NCBI GenBank assembly: GCA_016926235.1
Contig: JAFGOZ010000220.1
Location: forward strand, 186,001 to 250,000
Source: Bacteroidales bacterium
Lineage (GTDB): Bacteria; Bacteroidota; Bacteroidia; Bacteroidales; UBA10428
DNA: 64,000 nt
Reading direction: 5' to 3'
The position numbers and the translations under genes are program-made. This document shows positions 54,614 to 63,399 of this stretch, piece by piece (position 1 is the stretch's first letter; each line of letters starts with the position of its first letter). The notes beneath the pieces are model-generated. The model ran no database searches and was not told where the DNA came from. It saw nothing but the letters and a program-made list of their open reading frames with translations.

Positions 54614-56560
54614 TTATTCAACAATAATTGCATCAAATTTGCAGGTTGACAAACAGCTTCCGCACGCGATACATTTATCTTCAACAATAAAATGAGGAGC
54701 TTTTGCACTACCAATAATGGCGCCTGTAGGACATTTTTTCGCACAGGCAGTACACCCGGTACATTTGTCCACATCAATCTTATAGATTTTCATCTCCTGG
54801 CATACTCCTGCAGGGCATTCCCTTTCAAATACGTGCATTTCATATTCCTCTTTAAACCAGCGTAATGTGCTTAATACAGGATTTGGGGCTGATTGGCCCA
54901 AACCACAAAGAGATGTATCTTTAATAACATGAGCCAGTTTCTCAAGCATAATTACACCTTTAAAGCGGTCAAGCGCTTCATATTTATTATGTGGTTTGCT
55001 GGTTATACTTTGCAGTATTTCGAGCATACGACGAGTACCTTCACGACAGGGAATGCATTTACCACAACTTTCACGTTGTATAAAATCCATGAAAAACTTG
55101 GCAATATCAACCATACAGGTGTTTTCATCCATCACTACCAAACCTCCTGATCCCATCATGGCACCTACTTTTTTTAGCGATTCGTAGTCAATCTGGATAT
55201 CAAGGTTCACATCGGTGATACATCCACCGGAAGGACCTCCGATTTGAACAGCCTTAAATTTTTTGTTATTTGCAATACCACCTCCGATACTGAAAATTAT
55301 ATCGCGAATAGTAGTTCCCATTGGTATTTCAACCAGACCGGTAAGGGCAATATTTCCAGAAAGGGCAAATACCTTAGTTCCTTTGCTGGTTTCAGTTCCC
55401 AGTTTATTGAATGCTGCAGGTCCGTTCTGTATAATGTTTGGTACATTAGAAAGTGTTTCAACATTATTGATAACAGTTGGTTTTTCGAATAAACCACTTG
55501 TTGTAGGGAATGGAGGACGAGGTGTAGGCATACCTCTTTTGCCTTCAATGCTATGCATAAGGGCAGTTTCTTCTCCACACACAAATGCCCCTGCGCCCAT
55601 TTTTATGATCATTTTCAAACTGAAGCCGCTGCCCATAATATCTTCACCCAGAAGTCCGCAGTTTTTGGCATCCTCCAGGGCTTTTTTCAATCTTTTAATT
55701 GCCAGGGGATATTCAGCACGTATATAGATGTAGGCTTTGGTTGCTCCAATTGCATATGCTGCAAGGGCCATGCCTTCAACCAAACGATGAGGGTCTCCTT
55801 CAATTACCGCCCTGTCCATAAAAGCACCCGGATCGCCTTCATCTGCATTGCATATTAAATATTTTTGATCACCATTGGAAAAACGTGCAAATTGCCATTT
55901 TTGACCGGTGAGAAAACCTCCGCCCCCACGACCTCTTAAGCCACTATCAATTACTTGTTTACAAACTTCCTCTGAAGTCATTGAATGCAGGGCTTTAATA
56001 AATGAAGAGTATCCTCCGCGTGCCACATATTCATCAATACTGGCAGGGTCAATTATACCACAGTTTGGCAATACCCACCTTATTTGACGGGCAAAGAATG
56101 GGTGTTCATCATAAAACGGGACATCTTTCCAAATTTCCAAGTCCTTGTTTTTGAATTGGAAAATGGCTTCTTTTGGAGATATTTTATGGCTAAAGGACTT
56201 GTCTAATAAGGGTTCAACTTTATCCGCAGTGACATTTTTAAAGCATATCCTGTTTTTCCCAGGAAGTTGTATATCCAGAAGAGGTTCCATGGCACAAAGT
56301 CCTATACAACCTACTTCAATAACATCAGCCTGAATAGACTTGGATTTCATATAGTTTTTAACTGCTTCAAGGGTTTTTGCTGCTCCTGCACCCAGACCAC
56401 AAGTTCCGGCACCAATAAAAATAGCAGGACGGGTAACATTATCCCTCCGAAGACTCGAAACGCGTTTTATTTTCTCTGGTTCTTGTAAATTCTGGCCTTT
56501 GAAAAGCACATTCTCTAAAGCCATATTTTTTGTCATTGTATCTTTATCAGCAGTTATCAT
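54614..56560 (-). CDS. hydB: Hydrogenase NADH-binding subunit (NuoF-like)
   Basis: A 648-residue protein. Residues ~45-120 are a thioredoxin-like [2Fe-2S] domain with only three recognisable Cys (54, 85, 89). Residues ~160-560 are NuoF-like, with GLRGRGGGGFLTGQKW for FMN and NADH, CNADEGDPGAF, and a [4Fe-4S] site (Cys499, 502, 505, 552). The end has two ferredoxin-type motifs (Cys600-610 and Cys630-640). It passes electrons between NADH, FMN and the hydrogenase. The start overlaps the hydC stop by 4 bases; later Met codons at residues 9 and 13 are possible. Confidence 0.95.
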   Translation of the reverse strand: MITADKDTMTKNMALENVLFKGQNLQEPEKIKRVSSLRRDNVTRPAIFIGAGTCGLGAGAAKTLEAVKNYMKSKSIQADVIEVGCIGLCAMEPLLDIQLPGKNRICFKNVTADKVEPLLDKSFSHKISPKEAIFQFKNKDLEIWKDVPFYDEHPFFARQIRWVLPNCGIIDPASIDEYVARGGYSSFIKALHSMTSEEVCKQVIDSGLRGRGGGGFLTGQKWQFARFSNGDQKYLICNADEGDPGAFMDRAVIEGDPHRLVEGMALAAYAIGATKAYIYIRAEYPLAIKRLKKALEDAKNCGLLGEDIMGSGFSLKMIIKMGAGAFVCGEETALMHSIEGKRGMPTPRPPFPTTSGLFEKPTVINNVETLSNVPNIIQNGPAAFNKLGTETSKGTKVFALSGNIALTGLVEIPMGTTIRDIIFSIGGGIANNKKFKAVQIGGPSGGCITDVNLDIQIDYESLKKVGAMMGSGGLVVMDENTCMVDIAKFFMDFIQRESCGKCIPCREGTRRMLEILQSITSKPHNKYEALDRFKGVIMLEKLAHVIKDTSLCGLGQSAPNPVLSTLRWFKEEYEMHVFERECPAGVCQEMKIYKIDVDKCTGCTACAKKCPTGAIIGSAKAPHFIVEDKCIACGSCLSTCKFDAIIVE

Positions 56561-57039
56561 TTTACTTCCTCCCTGTTTCGGTAAGACTCTATAATGCTTT
56601 TTATCAATTCAGTGGTAACTTTAGCATGAAATTCTCCATTAATTGCTATTACAGGAGCCAGTCCGCATGCCCCAATACAAGCTACTACTTCAATGCTGAA
56701 TAATCCGTCGCGTGTTGTCTGACCTGCTTTGATCTTCAATATTTTTTGAAGCTCATCCAAAACTGAGGCAGAGCCGAGCACATGGCAGGCAGTCCCACGG
56801 CAAAGCTGGATATGATATTTGCCTGTAGGTTCGAACCTGAATTGATTATAAAAAGTAGCAACTCCATATATTTTACTGGTTGGTAATGTCAAATGTTTGC
56901 CAACTAATACCATTGCTTCTTCTGACAGGTAGCCCATTTCTGACTGGATATCCTGCAGAATTGGTATTAACTGATCCCTGCCCTTATCAGGGTAGGATTC
57001 AAGTATTGTTAATAAAAAAGTATTTTCAATCTGTGTCAT
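56557..57039 (-). CDS. hydC: Hydrogenase [2Fe-2S] subunit (NuoE-like)
   Basis: A 160-residue NuoE-like protein. The [2Fe-2S] site is CRGTAC (Cys80, 85) with CIGAC (Cys121, 125). The N-terminal helical part (LIPILQDIQSEMGYLSEEAM) is typical. It is the first gene of hydC-hydB-hydA, with a canonical promoter and two Rex-like boxes immediately upstream. It completes the trimeric NAD- and ferredoxin-linked enzyme, which in characterised homologues bifurcates electrons; whether this one does is inferred. Confidence 0.95.
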   Translation of the reverse strand: MTQIENTFLLTILESYPDKGRDQLIPILQDIQSEMGYLSEEAMVLVGKHLTLPTSKIYGVATFYNQFRFEPTGKYHIQLCRGTACHVLGSASVLDELQKILKIKAGQTTRDGLFSIEVVACIGACGLAPVIAINGEFHAKVTTELIKSIIESYRNREEVK

Positions 57040-57047
57040 AAATCACA

Positions 57048-57065
57048 CTGTTAAATAATTCACAA
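57048..57065 (-). promoter_or_regulatory. Rex-box-like operator 1, over the hydC start site
   Basis: On the minus strand it reads TTGTGAATTATTTAACAG, close to the Rex consensus TTGTGAAN4TTCACAA with the right half degenerate. It lies immediately downstream of the -7 box, over the expected transcription start. It shares 16 of 18 positions with operator 2. Confidence 0.65.
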
Positions 57066-57067
57066 TA

Positions 57068-57098
57068 CAAAATTATATTCTGAAAACGGAATAGCAAA
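57068..57098 (-). promoter_or_regulatory. Bacteroidota-type promoter of hydCBA
   Basis: On the minus strand TTTG (57095-57098), exactly 19 bases, then TAATTTTG (57068-57075), an exact match to TTTG-N19-TAnnTTTG. The distance to the hydC start codon is 28 bases, so the leader is very short. Confidence 0.8.
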
Positions 57099-57104
57099 AT
57101 ATTA

Positions 57105-57122
57105 TTGTGAAATTTTTAACAG
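57105..57122 (+). promoter_or_regulatory. Rex-box-like operator 2, upstream of the hydC -33 box
   Basis: On the plus strand it reads TTGTGAAATTTTTAACAG, in the opposite orientation to operator 1, six bases upstream of the -33 TTTG. The two sites bracket the promoter symmetrically, with centres about 57 bases apart. Confidence 0.6.
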
Positions 57123-57237
57123 AAAGACGTAATTTAAAAACAATCTAATTAAAAATAACAGAAATTTGTAATGAGAATTTGAAAAAAAGACCATTTCCAC
57201 TTTGCCCAGTCTAATTGCACAAATAGCTAAAAGCTTA

Positions 57238-58080
57238 TTATAGCACTTCAGATAAAGGAAAAAGATTTTCTGCTCGTATACCTTTCGGTGTATTTTTGAG
57301 TGTACAACATTCGTTATAAATATCATGCTCGAAGAACAGAATATAATTATTCTTTAGGCCATCCTTGAGAAACTCCTCTTTTTCCTTCATGGCTTTTAAT
57401 GGCATAATGTCATATGCAGTAATCCATGTAAGGGGTATATTTGCGACAGTAGGAATAAGGTCTGAAACGTAGATAATATTTTTGCCATGATAACTTAAAA
57501 AAGGCACGATAAGCCCTTTGGTATGACCATAATATAATTTAAGATCAAAGCCGGGGAATAGCTCGGTGTCTTTATTAACAAGACGCAATTGTCCACTCTC
57601 TTCAATAGGCAAAAAGTTTTCTGGTAAAAAGGATGCTTTTTCACGCGGGTTGGGTTTGTTTGCTTCTTTCCATTGATCTTTACTTATCCAGTAACGTGCA
57701 TTGGGGAAGGTGGTTTCGTATCCATCTCCATTTGTCTTCTTTCGTACACTGCCTCCACAATGATCGAAGTGAAGGTGAGTAAGAACGACATCTGTAATTT
57801 CTTCATATGTTACACCTGCTTGTTTTAACGAATTATCAAGGCTGTCATCACCATTAAGGTAGTAGTAGCCAAGGAACTTTTCATCTTGCTTATCTCCCAT
57901 TCCGGCATCAATAATTACTTTACGGTTACCTTTAATAGACAAAAGGCTTCTCATACAGAGGTTTATATGGTTATTTTCATTGGCAGGGTAAACTTTATTC
58001 CAGAGTACCTTTGGCACTACCCCGAACATGGCCCCACCATCCAGCATCAGGTTCCCTGTATTTATCACATGTAATTTCAT
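57238..58080 (-). CDS. Metallo-beta-lactamase-fold hydrolase (lactonase-like)
   Basis: A 280-residue protein. The zinc motif THLHFDHCGG (HxHxDH) is near residue 105, GHTKGL carries a later His and FEHDIYNECC the last. LVINT-like openings and IIDAGMGDK are typical of the N-acyl-homoserine-lactonase branch. The substrate is unknown; quenching of a lactone signal or general ester hydrolysis are possible. It is on the same strand as hydC but ends about 200 bases before it and does not share its promoter. Confidence 0.85.
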   Translation of the reverse strand: MKLHVINTGNLMLDGGAMFGVVPKVLWNKVYPANENNHINLCMRSLLSIKGNRKVIIDAGMGDKQDEKFLGYYYLNGDDSLDNSLKQAGVTYEEITDVVLTHLHFDHCGGSVRKKTNGDGYETTFPNARYWISKDQWKEANKPNPREKASFLPENFLPIEESGQLRLVNKDTELFPGFDLKLYYGHTKGLIVPFLSYHGKNIIYVSDLIPTVANIPLTWITAYDIMPLKAMKEKEEFLKDGLKNNYILFFEHDIYNECCTLKNTPKGIRAENLFPLSEVL

Positions 58081-58194
58081 CTATAAGCAAAATTTTTCTG
58101 CGATAAAGATATTCATTTCGATGAATGTATGACCATTATCGGGAATAAAAGTTCAAAAGAATTTTAAAAATACCAGATAGGTCTTGTCTGATGA

Positions 58195-59736
58195 CTATTT
58201 TATATCTGGTCCTTTTTTTCTGATAAAAATAAAATCGCCCCCTTCATCACCTGTATTACTTATTTCCCCAAACTGGGGGATATTTGGACTATTGTTGACA
58301 ACAGCAGTTTTTAGGCTTGAGAAAAGTAACTCAGAGGAGAGGTAAATTTCCGGATTTTCTTCCAGGCGCTTTATCAAGTATTCAACAAAAACGCTCCGGT
58401 CGGGTACTTCCTGAAGCGCCCCACTTGTCATGGCTTTACGGCTTGGGAAAGAGTATAGTTTTTCTACAGCTTCAGCAGTATTTACAAATGCACTGCGGGT
58501 TTTAAATATAGCACCGCTAAAACAGGCATCGGCTATCAGCAAGGTATGGGCAGATTTTATGCTGCTTATATAGTCCCTGAGGTTACTATTGCTAAACCAG
58601 TTGGCTTTATTTGCACTGGAGGCATCTGTGGGCAGCCAGTATCCGATGGATGATTTATCATCCCAATATCCGTGCCCTGCAAAAAAAATCAGGACATTGT
58701 CTTTTTCTGTAACTTTTTCTGAAAGTTTATCCAATTCAATAATGATTTCCGAACGGGTTGGATTTTTTAGAAGGTAAATGTTTTGCTTGTCAAATGCATA
58801 ATACTCGGAAAGGGTTTTGCTCAATTTTTCAGCATCTTCAATAGCAAAATCGAGGTTATTTATATTCTTATCATCATAGTTTTCAATTGCAATGAGCAAT
58901 GCATAGCATTTACCTCCCTTCAGCAGGGTTTCTGCCGCTTTGGAATAATCATTACAATAAATAATAAACTTTTGTTCGCTTATGCTTCCGTCATTATCCG
59001 TTGCCATAATAGTTACCACATTATCTCCTGGTAATAAGTTCATGGTGGTAGTATAGGTTCCATTATTATTGGAAGCAGCATCTTTTGAATTCACCATTAC
59101 CAGGTTAATGCCACTTTCATCATATGCTCTTATATTTAAATTAATGCTACTAACATCTACAACTGCTTTTTGATTTGCGTTTATTACGGGATAAATCAAT
59201 TCAATAGAAGGAGGTGTATTTTCCCTTTTGTCAAAAAGGTTATAATCGATTGAATAATTAATAGCCAGGTCACGTGGACGTTTCAGGAAAAATTCCTCCC
59301 TTTTATTTTTATTTTCAGCCATTCTTTTATTCGGTGCGTAATCAAAGCTGAGGTTAAGCTCAAACTGATCGGAAGAGAACTTTTTATTCAATAAAAATTC
59401 AAGTAAAAGAGTTTCATTTGTGCTTATATATTCTTTGGTGCCAAAATTGACACAAACAATATTGGCATCATCATTTGTTTTTATTTTGGTTTTCTCCAGC
59501 ACCAAAACCGAAGAGGTGTCTTTGATGGGATTAAGATCTTCATTAATCCATTCTGCTGTGATTAGAAATGTTATCGTATTTTCCTTTTGATTACTCTTTT
59601 CAATAGTTACAAGGCAATATTTACCACTGGTAGTTCCAAGTATTTGTTCTTGTTTCTGAGCCGAAGCATTAGAAATCCAAAGTAAAAATACAATGACCAG
59701 AAGGCATGCATGTTGAATGGTTGATGTTGTTTTCAT
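58195..59736 (-). CDS. Secreted caspase-like (peptidase C14) protein
   Basis: A 513-residue protein. A Sec signal peptide (to about residue 26, NASAQ) is followed by a beta-rich region, an Ig-like domain (~174-262), and a caspase domain (~278-505). The catalytic pair is His355 in FFAGHGYWDD and Cys405 in IADACFSGAI. The domain opens with CYALLIAIENYDD. Bacterial caspase-like proteases usually cut after Lys or Arg. This one acts outside the cytoplasm; no T9SS domain is present. It is 12 bases downstream of the outer-membrane protein gene, so is likely co-expressed with it. Confidence 0.9.
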   Translation of the reverse strand: MKTTSTIQHACLLVIVFLLWISNASAQKQEQILGTTSGKYCLVTIEKSNQKENTITFLITAEWINEDLNPIKDTSSVLVLEKTKIKTNDDANIVCVNFGTKEYISTNETLLLEFLLNKKFSSDQFELNLSFDYAPNKRMAENKNKREEFFLKRPRDLAINYSIDYNLFDKRENTPPSIELIYPVINANQKAVVDVSSINLNIRAYDESGINLVMVNSKDAASNNNGTYTTTMNLLPGDNVVTIMATDNDGSISEQKFIIYCNDYSKAAETLLKGGKCYALLIAIENYDDKNINNLDFAIEDAEKLSKTLSEYYAFDKQNIYLLKNPTRSEIIIELDKLSEKVTEKDNVLIFFAGHGYWDDKSSIGYWLPTDASSANKANWFSNSNLRDYISSIKSAHTLLIADACFSGAIFKTRSAFVNTAEAVEKLYSFPSRKAMTSGALQEVPDRSVFVEYLIKRLEENPEIYLSSELLFSSLKTAVVNNSPNIPQFGEISNTGDEGGDFIFIRKKGPDIK

Positions 59737-59748
59737 GGTGTGTTAAAA

Positions 59749-61092
59749 TTAAAGTTTAAAAGCAACAGCCAGGTTAAATCCTAACGATTGTACAATTGAT
59801 TTTCCCGGGGGGCCTATCGTTGAGTAATAATCATCACGGTGTTTTGGTTCTTTATATTTTAAATCTGTTATGCCATAATTCAGTACAGGGCCTAATTGGA
59901 ATGATGATGATTTGGATAGTTTTAAGATCAGGCCACATTTAACGAATGAAGTAATGTTGATCGGATTAACTTTCCAGGTCTCGTCTTTGTCAATATTTCC
60001 TGTAGTGAAATCGTATTCCGGCAGGTCGAAAAGTAATACATGATAGTCTGGATAATATCCTGTGTGCGATGAATAACCGGTTACCCTATATCTGCCTGTA
60101 ATAAGGAATTGTATGTTTATTCCTGCCTGCAGGTAGCAACCTATTTTAAAGTCGGGTGTTTTATGGAAGCCCAGGCCAGCAGGGATTTCGATATAGGTTA
60201 GCCCACAACGTTCATTAATGTTTTCTGCTTCAATATACCTGTAATACAGGTCGTTATCCTTGTCATACAATGGGTTTGTATTTGTATTTCTATTAAAATA
60301 ACTGAGAGACATTGCAGAACTGAATTTGCTGATGCCCAGACCGGTAATAAAATCCATATCCTTTTTCATTCGGATAGACAAGCCCATACCTGCTGAGTAG
60401 CTTATTTTACCGGAAACTTTCCAGGATTTATCCGTAAACATCATTTTACTATAAATTCTAGAATATCTTGGTTCAGAAAATATTAATAGGCTTACTTTTG
60501 ACTTTTTTGCTACCATAGTTACGTCATCTTCATCATAAGGTTTCAGATTGGGCCTTTCTTTTTGAATACCAGCTATTTTAAAGCCTGAAAATTCGTTTTT
60601 ATTTCGTTTAAACTCTACGATAAAATAAAGGCTGCTTGAGGCTTTGTGAATTTTTTTACCTTGATATACTCCCATTAATTGTTTTTCAACAATAATACTT
60701 ACGGAATAAATGTTGTTTGGTCCGGTAAGAACAGGCTCACTTATGAGTGCCAGGTTCCAGTTCAATTTAATATCAAGCCCGGTTTTATACCATGTCTGGG
60801 TTTTAAGAATATATTCGCCTACAGTAATATATTCGGGCAATGTTTTATCCGGATCCATATCGTTATAGATATATACGCTGGTGGTATTTGTAAAAAGGTT
60901 TGAAAACTTATTCAGGAATAGGACGGATATGCTTTTCCCATCCTCGGAAAGACCTCCGTACGAATTATATTCCTGAAGCATGTCATTGGTTTTTGCTGCG
61001 ATGATTTCCTTTTGCAAAGCATTAAATTCCTGGGAGAATAATATAGTGCCTGATATTAGCATACATAATACATATGTTATTCTTTTATACAT
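59749..61092 (-). CDS. Putative outer-membrane barrel protein with N-terminal globular domain
   Basis: A 447-residue protein with a signal peptide (MYKRITYVLCMLISGTILF). Residues ~20-190 look like a compact alpha-beta domain (ALQKEIIAAKTNDMLQEYNSY opening). From about residue 210 there are alternating amphipathic strands ending in FNLAVAFKL, typical of a small barrel closing at the outer membrane. No sorting domain. I do not recognise the family. The gene lies between the caspase-like gene (12 bases) and the beta-helix protein gene (11 bases). Confidence 0.65.
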   Translation of the reverse strand: MYKRITYVLCMLISGTILFSQEFNALQKEIIAAKTNDMLQEYNSYGGLSEDGKSISVLFLNKFSNLFTNTTSVYIYNDMDPDKTLPEYITVGEYILKTQTWYKTGLDIKLNWNLALISEPVLTGPNNIYSVSIIVEKQLMGVYQGKKIHKASSSLYFIVEFKRNKNEFSGFKIAGIQKERPNLKPYDEDDVTMVAKKSKVSLLIFSEPRYSRIYSKMMFTDKSWKVSGKISYSAGMGLSIRMKKDMDFITGLGISKFSSAMSLSYFNRNTNTNPLYDKDNDLYYRYIEAENINERCGLTYIEIPAGLGFHKTPDFKIGCYLQAGINIQFLITGRYRVTGYSSHTGYYPDYHVLLFDLPEYDFTTGNIDKDETWKVNPINITSFVKCGLILKLSKSSSFQLGPVLNYGITDLKYKEPKHRDDYYSTIGPPGKSIVQSLGFNLAVAFKL

Positions 61093-61103
61093 ATTATAAT
61101 TTT

Positions 61104-63383
61104 TTATCGTAAGATGAAGGTTTTATTGTGCGATTCATTATTCAGCTTTATTGTTATAACATATATTCCTTTTGGCAAGTCTTTCAGATCGATTTCTTTA
61201 TGTACGTATCCGCTTTCTTTCTCAAATAGGGCATTATATACAAGTACTCCTGACAGGTCATGAATATGAAGGATTATCTTATCTGCAGGTTCGTTATTAA
61301 TTATTACATTTAGAATTTCATTGGCAGGATTTGGGAAAATGGTAATGGAGAGATTTACAGGTGCTGTTTTTTGTTGTATTTTGGGAGCAAAAAGATCTGA
61401 TTTGGATAAACAATAGTTTGATGCAAGTCCTACCTGGTAATAGCCTGAGTAACTGGGATTGAAATTAAGGAATTGTTTGTTTTCACCCGGCATTGGTATA
61501 CCATTAAAGTACCAGTAATAGGTGTAACTCCCTGAATCCGGACAAATTAAAAGATTCTGGCCTTTTTGCACAACAGTTGGCTTTTTGGGTGCTTGTCTTA
61601 AATCGATGGTAATGGGTGATGGGAGGCTTTCATTATCTCCCACGAAATGGGTAACATAATAGGTGTGATATCCCGGGTTGAGATTAGAAATATCAACAAA
61701 TAAAGTGTCTTCTTCTGAAATCAATGAATCCATACTTTCAGTATTGTACCATCTTATTTTGGGACTATTGAGAGTGAGAAAGGATTTATTATCATTGGAG
61801 CAAAATTGACGATTAACAACATTTGGAATAATGGATTCAATAGCTCCTATATCAATCCGGTCATTATAGTACCTTGGGTTGCCTAAAAGGTCATATTTAA
61901 GCATATAAATTGTATTTGTATCGTATGTTCCTGCATCAATACAAGGAGAACCGTATAACAACCGATAATCACCGGTCAATGTATCAACAAATTTTGGATC
62001 TGCATCAATATTACTTCCTCCAGCTATTCCCCCTTCAAATAATGAGAACTGTACATCACTGAAAGTACCGCTACGGATCTTATTATTGCCCCAGTCAATG
62101 GTGTTTTTAATTTCAATATTTGAAAATTTATCTATTCTTATACTTCCGTGAGGGTTATTAACAATTGTACTGTTTAGAATTTGTCTCTGGGTAGTTTCTA
62201 CGTACTCAATGCAGACCGACCCATAGTTTTTGGCAAAAAGGCAATTATTAACATGTAGGTTGCACATATATCCTTCTAAGCCACTAGCTCCGTTTGGACT
62301 ATAATTATTTACAATTTTTGAGCTGGTTAGTATTAAATTCGGATACCCGGCAAGAAATAAACCTCCTCCAATATCATCCGATGAGTTGTTTGCTACAATT
62401 ATATTGTTTAATGCCCCACTGCATACATTTAAATAAGCGCCTCCGCCATAACCGTCTGTACTATTGTCTACAAATGAAGTTTTTACAAAACTAACAAAGG
62501 ATGACTGGCCATATACTCCACCTCCTGCATATGAGGATGTATTACCGGAAATTATTGTTTCTTCTATGCGACCATTACTATTATTTAGATACAAACCTCC
62601 ACCGCCATAACTCGCAATATTATAAAAGATATTCGAATTTGATAGTTCAAACGTGCTGTTATCCAGACAAATGGCACCCCCTCCATTTGCAGTATTAAAT
62701 AATGCATGAATACTCTTCAAATTGAGGCTTGACTGATTTGCTATAATAGCTCCTCCGGCATCAGTTGCAGTATTATTAATAAACACGACATTACTAATAT
62801 CAATAGCTGTTCCCTGGCAATGGATACCTCCACCTGTAATTGCATTGCCATTACGTATGGTTAATCCATTGATTATAATTGAATTCGTGCAATTTGATAT
62901 ATAAACAACCGACCCGTTTTGATTACCGTCAATTATAGTATTATTAATGTATGATGAATCACCCGTATTAATAAAGTGAGAGGCAATAATTAATTTTCCT
63001 TCAAAATTTACTAGCGCAAACGGTGGATAAGTACCCGGACTAATTAGTATTGTATCGCCATCAATTGATCCATCAATTGCCTCCTGGATGGTATTGTAAG
63101 GATTTAATTCAGAACCATCCTCAATGCCTGAAGTATTGGCTGAGTCTACAAAAATAGTACGGGAACTCATGATATTTGTAAAAGAAGCAGGAGGGTATTC
63201 ATTACCAAAATAATGTCTGCTATCAATGCTCATATTCTTTAAAGCTGTTTTTTCCGGATCAGTGTCAAATCTTTTTGCAGCATCAAAGGTCTTACAACCG
63301 TAAGTATGGCTATAAGATAATGATATAATAGAATAAGCAGATAGCATAAAAATTTTCATTAAAATAAAATCTTTGTTTTTCAT
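61104..63383 (-). CDS. T9SS-exported right-handed beta-helix protein
   Basis: A 759-residue surface protein with a signal peptide; the better fit starts at the second Met (MKIFMLSAYSIISL). DGTILISPGTYP-like openings and repeated GGGxYLNNSN units (residues ~150-400, e.g. NASYGGGGLYLNNS-like segments) make a parallel beta-helix of the pectate-lyase/DUF1565 kind. A stretch DPKFVDTLTGDYRLLYGSPCIDAG is the common closing element. Ig-like sequence follows, then a T9SS type A domain (ITIFPNPANEILNV). Enzymatic activity is not evident; glycan binding is plausible. It shares its Ig-plus-sorting tail with the next gene. Confidence 0.85.
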   Translation of the reverse strand: MKNKDFILMKIFMLSAYSIISLSYSHTYGCKTFDAAKRFDTDPEKTALKNMSIDSRHYFGNEYPPASFTNIMSSRTIFVDSANTSGIEDGSELNPYNTIQEAIDGSIDGDTILISPGTYPPFALVNFEGKLIIASHFINTGDSSYINNTIIDGNQNGSVVYISNCTNSIIINGLTIRNGNAITGGGIHCQGTAIDISNVVFINNTATDAGGAIIANQSSLNLKSIHALFNTANGGGAICLDNSTFELSNSNIFYNIASYGGGGLYLNNSNGRIEETIISGNTSSYAGGGVYGQSSFVSFVKTSFVDNSTDGYGGGAYLNVCSGALNNIIVANNSSDDIGGGLFLAGYPNLILTSSKIVNNYSPNGASGLEGYMCNLHVNNCLFAKNYGSVCIEYVETTQRQILNSTIVNNPHGSIRIDKFSNIEIKNTIDWGNNKIRSGTFSDVQFSLFEGGIAGGSNIDADPKFVDTLTGDYRLLYGSPCIDAGTYDTNTIYMLKYDLLGNPRYYNDRIDIGAIESIIPNVVNRQFCSNDNKSFLTLNSPKIRWYNTESMDSLISEEDTLFVDISNLNPGYHTYYVTHFVGDNESLPSPITIDLRQAPKKPTVVQKGQNLLICPDSGSYTYYWYFNGIPMPGENKQFLNFNPSYSGYYQVGLASNYCLSKSDLFAPKIQQKTAPVNLSITIFPNPANEILNVIINNEPADKIILHIHDLSGVLVYNALFEKESGYVHKEIDLKDLPKGIYVITIKLNNESHNKTFILR

Positions 63384-63399
63384 TATGGATAGTATGCGC

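Noticed and set aside
54614..56560. Genome-scale complex I genes
   Set aside because: The NuoE- and NuoF-like genes are directly followed by an [FeFe] hydrogenase catalytic subunit and not by other nuo genes, so they are HydC and HydB.
58111..58126. Hairpin ATTCAT-TTCG-ATGAAT as terminator of the caspase gene
   Set aside because: Only six AT-rich pairs and no T-run; it is about 70 bases past the stop and could be chance.
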